From Lachnospiraceae bacterium (GTDB lineage: Bacteria > Bacillota > Clostridia > Lachnospirales > Lachnospiraceae), in assembly GCA_009787745.1 (NCBI GenBank), contig WQST01000010.1, forward strand, positions 1-26,424: a stretch of DNA of 26,424 bases. Reading direction: 5' to 3'. A program made the translations under genes and the position numbers. Position 1 is the stretch's first letter, and each line of letters opens with the position of its first letter. The notes below the pieces were generated by a model. It was not told the DNA's origin. It searched no databases and saw only the letters and a program-made list of their open reading frames with translations. Shown one piece after another: positions 14,333 through 23,100 of this stretch.

Positions 14333-14395
14333 ATAGGAATAAGTAAGGAAAACCCAATAAACTAAAGGGTTTCACGAACTTAGTCCTATTTTTTT
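14333..14395 (+). terminator. Branched terminator between structured RNA copy 2 and parA
   Basis: ATAGGAaTAAGT (14333-14344) pairs with ACTTAgTCCTAT (14378-14389) and is followed by six T's. A second helix AAACCC/GGGTTT (14350-14372) sits inside. Its position before parA suits either release of a small RNA or regulated read-through. Confidence 0.75.
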
Positions 14396-14513
14396 ATGCC
14401 ATTTATTATGGTAAATCTACGGTGAAAGGAGCGTTTAAGTTATTATAGCATTAATACCTTGTAAATCATAGTCATATTTCACCACAGATAAGAGTGGAGA
14501 AAGGAATAATAAA

Positions 14514-15296
14514 ATGTGTAAAGTATTTTCCATCGCCTCGATGAAAGGTGGTGTGACTAAAACAACCACTTCTCTAAATCTAGCGACAGCGTTCGGCTTG
14601 ATGGGTAAAAAGGCATTGGCAGTCGATTTAGACCCACAAGGAAGCCTTACTATCTGTGCTGGTGTTACCCAACCTGATAAGTTAACCCATACCGTGTATA
14701 ATCTCATGGATACGGTGTTAGATGAGGGTGAGCTTCCCGACCAAAGCGATTACATTATTCCATGTGAGAAAATGGATATTATCCCCTGTAACATCAAATT
14801 ATCAGCGTATGAATTTAACAGAGGGCATGAAATCGGTGCTGAGTCAGCCCTAAAAACCATTATCGAACCGCTTCGGGAAGTATATGAGATAATTATTATT
14901 GATACTCCTCCTGCTCTCGGTATACTTACCGCCAATGCCTTAGTTGCAAGTGACAGTATTATTATTCCGGTAACACCGCAATTACTATCGGCGGTCGGTT
15001 TGAAAATGCTTTTAAAGACCATCAAAAAAATTCAAAAGTATGCTAATCCCGATGTAAAAATTGAAGGGGTATTGATGTCGATGTGCGATACCCGCACTAA
15101 TCTATACAAAGATATTAATGAAATCATGGAATCTATGTATAGTCAAACCGTTAGAATTTTTAATACGGTTATTCCTCAGTCAACGCTTGTAGGCGAAGCA
15201 ATTCTAAATCAGCAGAGTGTATTGATTTATGATAAAAAGTCTAAACCATCACTTGCATACAAGGAGTTTGCTAAGGAGGTGCTGTCCTATGTCTGA
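14514..15296 (+). CDS. parA: ParA-family partition ATPase
   Basis: This 260-residue protein has the deviant Walker A motif KGGVTKTTT at residues 11-19 (signature Lys11, ATP lysine Lys16), DLDPQGSLT for the Walker A' region, and Walker B IIIIDTPPALG. This is the Soj/ParA fold, which forms ATP-dependent dimers on nucleoid DNA and positions plasmids or excised ICEs. The position before Lys16 is Thr, where plasmid ParA usually has Gly. AGAAAGGAA precedes the ATG. The gene overlaps parB by 8 nt and heads the rightward operon. No N-terminal HTH is present, so autoregulation of the P1-ParA type is unlikely. Confidence 0.93.
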   Translation: MCKVFSIASMKGGVTKTTTSLNLATAFGLMGKKALAVDLDPQGSLTICAGVTQPDKLTHTVYNLMDTVLDEGELPDQSDYIIPCEKMDIIPCNIKLSAYEFNRGHEIGAESALKTIIEPLREVYEIIIIDTPPALGILTANALVASDSIIIPVTPQLLSAVGLKMLLKTIKKIQKYANPDVKIEGVLMSMCDTRTNLYKDINEIMESMYSQTVRIFNTVIPQSTLVGEAILNQQSVLIYDKKSKPSLAYKEFAKEVLSYV

Positions 15297-16323
15297 TATA
15301 ATGAGCATTCCCACTCGAAAAAGTAAAGCTGAAGCAGCGCGAAGCGTTAAGGCCTTACTATTAGACCAAGACCCTAATAACCTTGCTCCAGAAAGCACTT
15401 CGAATATCTTATTCATTGATGAGCTTGTATCATTCGCTGGTCATCCGTTTAAGCTTTATGAGGGAGAGCAACTTGATGATATGGTCAGAAGCATCAAGGA
15501 ACTCGGTGTTATCGTTCCGATAATCGTCAGGGAGTCACCTGATGGAGATTTAGGGATTTACGAGATTTTGAGCGGGCATAACCGGGTCAATGCTGCTAAA
15601 CTTGCCGGTTTAAAGAAAGTTCCAGCGATTATCAAAGTAGGATTAACCGATTCTGAAGCAAAGCTAATCGTTACTGAAACCAATCTTGTACAGCGTTCAT
15701 TCACCGACTTATCGCATAGCGAACGGGCGATTGCACTAAAAACTCATATTGAAGCGATTAAATCACAAGGAAAACGAAAAGACCTTTTAAGTGAGATTGA
15801 AAAGCTCTCAAACCCTCATGAAATCAAGGATAGTGACACTTCGGGACTATTAGACCCGAAGAATGAAGCGAGGGATATAGCTGGTAAAAAGTATGGTTTA
15901 GATGCACGAACTGTCAGTAGATACATAAGATTATGTGATTTATGTGAATTTATGTTAAATCGTGTGGACAATGATGAAATCGGACTTTACCCCGCTGTAT
16001 CCCTCTCGTATCTCTCACCTGATGAGCAAACCGAACTTGACCGACTCTTAACCGAATCAGCTTACAAGATTGACATGAAAAAAGCTGAATTATTGCGTGA
16101 GTTTTCCGAGGTTAAAAAGCTAACTCCTGAAAAAATGACCCAAATCCTATCTGGTGAGTTAAATAAAAAACCAAAACCGAAAACTGCGCCGCCACTTAAA
16201 ATAAAAGCAAAAGTTTATCAGAAGTATTTTAGCGGCGATACAACTCAGTCAGAAATGGAAACAATTATCGACCAAGCGTTATCCGATTATTTTACTAATC
16301 ACGAAGCAAAGGAGGTCTCATAA
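15289..16323 (+). CDS. parB: ParB-like partition protein
   Basis: This 344-residue protein has a ParB/Srx nuclease-like fold domain at about residues 38-130. It includes the motif LSGHNRVNAAKLAGL (GHNR at 96-99), which is the CTP-binding box of ParB proteins, followed by ETNLVQRSFTDLSHSERA and a KorB-like helix-turn-helix (KYGLDARTVSRYIRL). I start at 15289 because AAGGAGGT lies 8 nt upstream and the start overlaps the parA stop. A start at 15229 would add 20 residues of no ParB character. It likely binds a parS-like site and works with ParA to hold the circular ICE. A parS site was not found by eye. Confidence 0.9.
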   Translation: MSDIMSIPTRKSKAEAARSVKALLLDQDPNNLAPESTSNILFIDELVSFAGHPFKLYEGEQLDDMVRSIKELGVIVPIIVRESPDGDLGIYEILSGHNRVNAAKLAGLKKVPAIIKVGLTDSEAKLIVTETNLVQRSFTDLSHSERAIALKTHIEAIKSQGKRKDLLSEIEKLSNPHEIKDSDTSGLLDPKNEARDIAGKKYGLDARTVSRYIRLCDLCEFMLNRVDNDEIGLYPAVSLSYLSPDEQTELDRLLTESAYKIDMKKAELLREFSEVKKLTPEKMTQILSGELNKKPKPKTAPPLKIKAKVYQKYFSGDTTQSEMETIIDQALSDYFTNHEAKEVS

Positions 16324-17100
16324 ATGTCCGAAGTAATTACCATTAATCTAAACGAAAATCCCGATATCAAAGAACTGCTGGAACTGCTTAAATCCCCCGG
16401 TTTTAAGTCACAACAAAAGGATTACACCTCTCTGCTTGATAATGTTGAAGCTATCGTTAAGCAGTATAATACCATTCTTTCGGAACTTGACACGCTTAAA
16501 GAAAAAATGAACCACATGAGCGACCGGAAGAATCCACTTACTGTTATGGTAGATAGACTTGATAAAATTGCTGATGATATTGGTGAAAAAATTAAAAATA
16601 CTAAGGAAAGTATTATTTCGGCAACAAAAAATGCTCTTGATGCGGTGAAAGAAAAGGGATTATCGGCTCTCGGCTCAGTGCTTGATTTTCTCCACGTTAA
16701 AGATGGCCTAAAGGCAATGAGTTCCGGTTTAGAAAAATCCGTGGAATCATTGAATAAAGCCGTCACAAGGGTTGAGAACCTCGAAAAACATAATCAGGAA
16801 AAGGTTGCGACTACAGAAAACAGCGAAGAAAATTATACATTATCCGAAGTCGAACCGGTGAAAAGCCTGGCGGTATTACTAGGTGATATGCCAATGGATT
16901 TTGAGAACTTACAACAAGATGAATTAAAAGCGGTCTACGAGAAGCTATTGGCGATAGGAATGGATAATAATCTAACCGCCAATGAAAATGTTTGCCTACA
17001 GGAGCTTACCGAAGAAGTTGAATCACTTTTGCCGGAACGGGTAGAGAACGAAACTTCACTTGAAGTAGAAAGCGAACTGGATCAGGGTGAAGAAATTTAA
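16324..17100 (+). CDS. DUF6674-like ICE protein, coiled coil
   Basis: This 258-residue protein begins directly at the parB stop, with AAGGAGGT ahead. The N-terminal part (ITINLNENPDIKELLELLKSPGF...YNTILSELDTLKEKM) and the helical middle (IKNTKESIISATKNALDAVKEKGLSALGSVLDFL...MSSGLEKSVESLNKAVTRV) resemble DUF6674 proteins, which recur next to parA/parB in clostridial ICEs. The C-terminus is very acidic. There are no membrane segments or enzyme motifs. Given the operon, a role in partition or transfer-DNA handling is plausible, but no biochemical function is known to me. Confidence 0.65.
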   Translation: MSEVITINLNENPDIKELLELLKSPGFKSQQKDYTSLLDNVEAIVKQYNTILSELDTLKEKMNHMSDRKNPLTVMVDRLDKIADDIGEKIKNTKESIISATKNALDAVKEKGLSALGSVLDFLHVKDGLKAMSSGLEKSVESLNKAVTRVENLEKHNQEKVATTENSEENYTLSEVEPVKSLAVLLGDMPMDFENLQQDELKAVYEKLLAIGMDNNLTANENVCLQELTEEVESLLPERVENETSLEVESELDQGEEI

Positions 17101-17130
17101 TGGATAAGTCAAATATGAGGAGGCGATACG

Positions 17131-20100
17131 ATGCAGATTGATGAAAAGCTTAAAACTATCTATGAAACCATAGCTCCGACGATTACCCGCTCGGAGGAAG
17201 CATGGAAAGATTATCTTAGGTTTGGTTCAAATATATATAAGTATTCGTTTGATAACGCCTTGCTCGTATATGCCCAAAAGCCTAAAGCAACAATGCTTGC
17301 AACCTTTGAAATATGGAAAAGTCCCAAAGTTAATCGCTCCATCAATAAAGGTGAAAAGGGTGTTGCTGTATGTGAGTATTATAATGCCAAACTTTCGGTA
17401 AAGCATCTCTTTGATGTTACACAGACAAATGGCGCAAAAATCCCCGATATCTGGAAGCTCGAAGCTAAAAATAGAACGAAACTATTAAATCGGCTGTCTG
17501 GAAACCACAATATCAGCGCACATAGTTTAATTGATTTAATCGACCAAATGGTTGAAAGGAAATGTTCTGATATTATTGAATCCCATCTTAAAGGATTTGA
17601 AGATGATATAAAAGACCATTTCTTAGGAACTATTCCACAGGGTGGGTTGATTGCCGAATTATTTGAAACTATCAAAAATAGCTGTGCCTATTATATCGCA
17701 AGCCGATGCGGATTAAGTGTTGAAGTAAATATGCCAACTATATCGCATTTTGACACGATAGCGCTCATATCAAGGCTTGGTTATACCGTAACCGAAATAT
17801 CTAAAGGTATTTTATTAGAAATCGCACGAAATGTGAAGCTAATCGAAAGCGAAAGGAGTGACGAAAATGAGCAAAGAATTATTGGAAAACAAGGAACTAC
17901 AAGCATTAATAGCGAGCCTGGGGACAGAGGACGAACAGGAAGAGACCCTCGGAAAGTACGGCCGAATGGCGATGAATCATCTTTACGAAACCGACCCGCA
18001 AAGGTTTTCACTTTTGAAGATGCAAGGCGAGCTTATGAGCCTGATGAGCCGGGTGGACAAAGAAGCAACGGAGAAAGTGACGATGCTCTGCGATCAGATG
18101 CTACTAAACGACTCGCTTCCGAACACCGACGACATTATGGAACGGACGAGGCATCTAAACAGCCACCGGGATATAGCGGAGGAATTAGTGATAAAAGAGA
18201 TGGTGCTGATACCCAGGTAATCGAATCCGAAATAGAAAAACAACCAGAAATTGAGCCGCTTACAAACGGCTCTTTTTCTATGCCCATAGATAATGAGCAA
18301 ATAATTAAGGCGGACTTATTGAGGGGCAGTATGACTCAGGGTGGGAAAAGCCGTATTTACAATTTCATTAAATTTAACCCTACTGGATCGGGGTTTGCTA
18401 AATTTCTAAAAGATGAATACGGATGGGGTGGCCACAGCGGTTATGAAAACGATATTTTATCTGTTGATTATCGTTCTAGCGGTATTGAATTTAGAATCCG
18501 CGATAATAATAGCGAAAACGGCGAACGATTAATTAAACTTAACTGGAATAATGTCGCCAAGCGCATAACAGAACTTGTTAATAATGGCGAATATCTGCCG
18601 GATGAGGAAGCCGCCTTATCTAATGAGTCGGATGAATTTGTTTTAACAGATGAATCATATAAGCCTGAAAATTCAGATGAATCACAGGGTATTAAAAATT
18701 CAGATGAATCTAAAGAACTCAAAGAAAGAGTAAGTTCCCTTTATTTTCAGCAATATAACGACCTATTACGTGACTACCCGAACAGTGTTATTTTTAAAAG
18801 ACTAGGTGATTTTTATGAAGTCATGGGAGCTGATGCACAAAAAGTTGCTGATGAAATGGGATTTCAGCTTACAAGCCGTGATAAAGGGTTAGAAAAACGT
18901 GTACCACTTTTAGGTGTTGCCGCTCATATCATTGATACGGTCGTTAAAGAGCTTACAAATCGCAATTATAGCATTGTTATCGCTGATGATGAATCGGTCA
19001 AGGAGTATACCCCTATAGCTGAAAATGCAAGCTCTGATGATGTTACACTTGATGATTATGCTATTCTAGGTGAACCGGAATCATACAGCAAAAGTGGCGG
19101 AAGTAAGGAAGAACAGCTAACCCTTTTTGATATAGGGTTAAATACTGATATACCTACCCCACCGCCTAAAGTTAAAGCAAAGCAAGGTGTAGTATATCAA
19201 AATTATCAGCTGTTCGCCGGATTATTTCCTAAAATCATTGATGGTACATACAGATATCTCCATTTGGAATCAGAAGGCTGTGAACCATTATCGGTTGAAA
19301 GACTTGACGGTAATCGAAATTACTTACTCATCAGCATAATGCACACATTCGTCCAAAACGGCGATCTCATGCGTGACCCCGACATGGTAATTGAGATTAA
19401 TTTAGATGAACAAACCGTTAATTCTAAGTCCTATGAACTTAGCAGTATTGGCTCATATAAAGATGTAAATGCCGGTGATACCCCTAATCTAAAGCTACAG
19501 CGTGAACTTAATTCATTCCTCACCACTTGGCTAGAAAATATCGGCGAACAGGGATTCACACCGGTTAAAGCTATTTTGCATGAGGCCGATGAGGATATCG
19601 AAATCGTTTTTGATTCTCAGGGTAATCCTGTTATTTCTGCGCAAGAAATAGAATCACACTTAAATGACAAAGCAGATGTTTTAAGTGAATCGGAGAATCC
19701 CATTGCTACAAGCGTTTTCGATGAAAGAGAATCGCCCAGCAATGTTCCCATTGACAATGCCAAAGAACCCATTCGCTTATATAGCGAACTTCTAAATGCT
19801 CATCACGGTCAAAAAGATATGCAGATACAAGCTTTTTACGGTGATGATATTGTTGGCATTCTCTTTTACAGCGTCTTTCAAGATTCACCGCGGATAGAGA
19901 ATATTGAAGTAGGAGAAAATTTCCGCCGGCAAGGGATAGCAACGGCGATGGTTAAGTATCTTGCTGGGGAGTATCCCGATACCGAAATCAAGTGGACTTT
20001 ACTGACAAAGGACGGCCAGGCTTTCCATGACGCAGTTACCTATGAAGTGGAAAATGAAGAACATACGGAGGTAATGGTCAGACTTTCAAAAATCGAGAAA

Positions 20101-23100
20101 CAGCTTGAACATTATAATACCGCATATAATGAAGGTTCTGCCGCTATTCCTGATGATATAAACGAATTGTGGAATACCTTACAGGATGAGCAAGATGAAC
20201 TGGTGAGGCGACTCCCCGATTTGTTTCCGGTAAAAACCTTTATCCGTCTTGATGATGAGCTTGAAAAAGTAACCGTACCCGATATCACCGATGAACACAA
20301 TAATTCCGGCAAAGCATATGAAGCTGATGGTTCAGGCGGTATGGTTGACGATGCTATTGCCGCTACCAATCAATCGCTAAAAATGCTACCGCCGTCCCCT
20401 CCCGCACAGGAAATAGTGAATTACCGCTACTTTGAGGAAGATAACCTTTTTACCGGCGGCGCTAAAACCAAGTTCAGAAACAATATCGAAGCCATCCGGT
20501 TACTTAAACACTTAGAAAATGAGCGGCATTTTGCGACCTCCGCCGAGCAAAAGGTTCTTGCTAACTATGTCGGATGGGGTGGATTATCAAACGCATTTTC
20601 TAACACAGCCGCCGGTTGGGAAAACGAATATCAGGAACTTAAGATAATCCTTGACGATGATGAGTACCGCGCTGCGATGAACTCAACTATTACAGCATTT
20701 TATACCGAACCTAAAATCGCGGAATATATGTATAAGGCGCTCTTAGCTTTTGGCTTTGAAGGTGGTAAAAATCGAAAGATTGTTGAACCAAGTGTCGGCA
20801 CAGGGGTTTTCTTTTCGGTACTACCGGAAGCCCTTTTAGATACTAAGCTATCCGGTATCGAACTTGACAGTATTACCGGCAGAATCGCAAGAAAGCTATA
20901 TCCAAATGCTGATATCAAAATCCAAGGGTTTGAAACTACTAAGTTTGATGATAACAGCATTGATGTCATTATCGGAAATATCCCCTTCAACAACATCAAA
21001 GTCTATGATAACCGCTATGAGGAAGAAAACTTCTTAATCCATGACTACTTTATCGCCAAATCGTTAGATATCCTTAAACCTGGCGGAATTGCCGCTATTA
21101 TTACTTCAAAAGGAACGATGGATAAAACCGATATCTCCGCGCGTGAGTATTTTGCGCACCGTGCTGACCTAATCGGAGCGATAAGGCTTCCAAACATCGC
21201 TTTTAAAGCGTTGTCGGGTACAGAAGTCACCGCCGATATTCTGTTCTTTAAAAAGCTTGACCGTATGAGGGATAACCTTGACATGGAGCTTCCCGATTGG
21301 GTAGATACCGGTCGTATCCCCTCTGAGTATCTTAGGATTAATCAATACTTTTTAAATAACCCCGAAATGATACTTGGCGAGATTAAACGCGACCACCGTA
21401 TGTACGGAAGGCAAGACGGCACAGCCTGTATCGCTCCCGAAGGTCAGGATTTATATGCAGAGTTAAATAATGCTATAGGTAAATTATCGGCACAGTTTTC
21501 CGCAGAGCCTGATGCTGATATAGTAACACTACAAGTAAAAAACGGTGAATCATCTGATGAACATGATTTAAAAGCCGATGCGGGCACAAAGAATTTTACT
21601 TATGTTTTAAAGGATAACGAGATATATTACTGTGAGGGTGGTTTTTTAACCAAACAGGAATTAAAGGGTGCGAAAGCCGAGCGTATCAAAGGGTTATGTA
21701 ATATTCGCTCTGCTCTATTATTAGTTGTCGGTATCCAGTCACAGGAAAGTGGTTATCAGGAAAGCGAACTTAAAGAAGCGCAGGTTAAGCTTAATGAGGT
21801 ATATGATGCTTTTACCAAAAAATATGGTTTTATCAATGATAAAGCAAACAGCGCTATATTTAATAATGATGACCAATACCCGCTACTTCGCTCAATTGAG
21901 GATTTAAACAAAGATAACGTAACTTATAGCAAATCCCCGATATTTACGCGGGCAACGATTAAATCCTATCATCAACCGACTCATGCCGATAATGCAAAGG
22001 AAGCCCTTGAAATCTCACTCAATATGAGACTAAAGGTTGACATTCCGTACATGGCGGCGCTTTGTGATAAATCAGAGGATGAGGTTATCGCTTCACTTGG
22101 CGAGCGGATTTATCTAAATCCTAACAATTACTACGGAAACCCGCATGAGGGGTGGGAAAGTGCCGAGGAATACTTATCGGGTGATGTAGTTGCAAAGCTT
22201 GATTATGCTAAATTAAAAGCGATTGATAATGAGATGTTTAGTCGTAATGTAACAGCCTTGCAAGATGTTCAACCGGTTAAACTCCTTCCCTCCGATATTG
22301 ACTTTCGTATTGGTAGCCCGTGGATTCCAATCGAATACTACCGCCAGTTCATGTACGAAACCTTTGAAACGCCAGAATATCTAAAACCAAATAAGTACGG
22401 CTCGTCTGGTAGAATTGAGCTTGATTACCTTGAATTTACCGATGCATGGCGTATTTCCAATAAAATGGCAAGCCACGAATCGGTAAAAGCTTATAGCACA
22501 TATGGTTCTGACCGTGCTAACGCCTACGAGATTTACGAAGATAGCCTAAATATGCAGTCGGTAACAATCCGTGACCGGGTAGATTATTACGATAAAAACG
22601 GCGATGAAAAAACTAAGTATGTGATTAATGCCAATGAAACGATGATTGCCCGTTCCAAACAACAGCAAATGAAAGAAGCTTTTGGTTCATGGCTGTTTGC
22701 CGATAAAGATAGAGCAGATACGGTGCTAAATCTTTATAATAAACGCTTCAACCGCATTAGGCCCCGTGAGTACGATGGTTCTCATCTTCGCTTCGATGGT
22801 ATGAGCGAGGAGCGAGAACTTAGGAAGCACCAAAAAGACGTTATCGCCCGGATAGTTTATCACGGAACTTGCCTAATGGCGCACGAGGTGGGAGCTGGGA
22901 AGACGGCCGCGATGATAGCGGCGGGGATGTATATGAAGAATATGGGTGTCGTTAAAAAGCCGATATACGTTGTTCCTAACCATTTAATTGAACAATGGGC
23001 AAATGAATTTATGCGTTTCTTCCCCTCCGCTAATGTCCTTGCGACCACCAAAGCTGATTTTGAGAAGAAAAATCGCCATAGATTTATCTCAAAGATAGCA

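Noticed and set aside
6850..14420. 12-bp match TGGTAAATCTAC at 6850-6861 and 14409-14420
   Set aside because: Too short to be meaningful in AT-rich DNA; the surroundings do not match.
15229..15288. Longer N-terminus for ParB
   Set aside because: No ribosome site, deep overlap with parA, and the added residues do not resemble ParB; AAGGAGGT precedes 15289.
17100..17141. 13-codon frame bridging the DUF6674 stop and the giant gene start
   Set aside because: It may be a coupling mini-ORF, but it is too short and contains the ribosome site of the next gene; chance is the simpler explanation.
18661..18720. Short in-frame repeat encoding NSDES twice in the giant protein
   Set aside because: A 16-bp repeat in an acidic linker; ordinary slippage-type variation without evident function.
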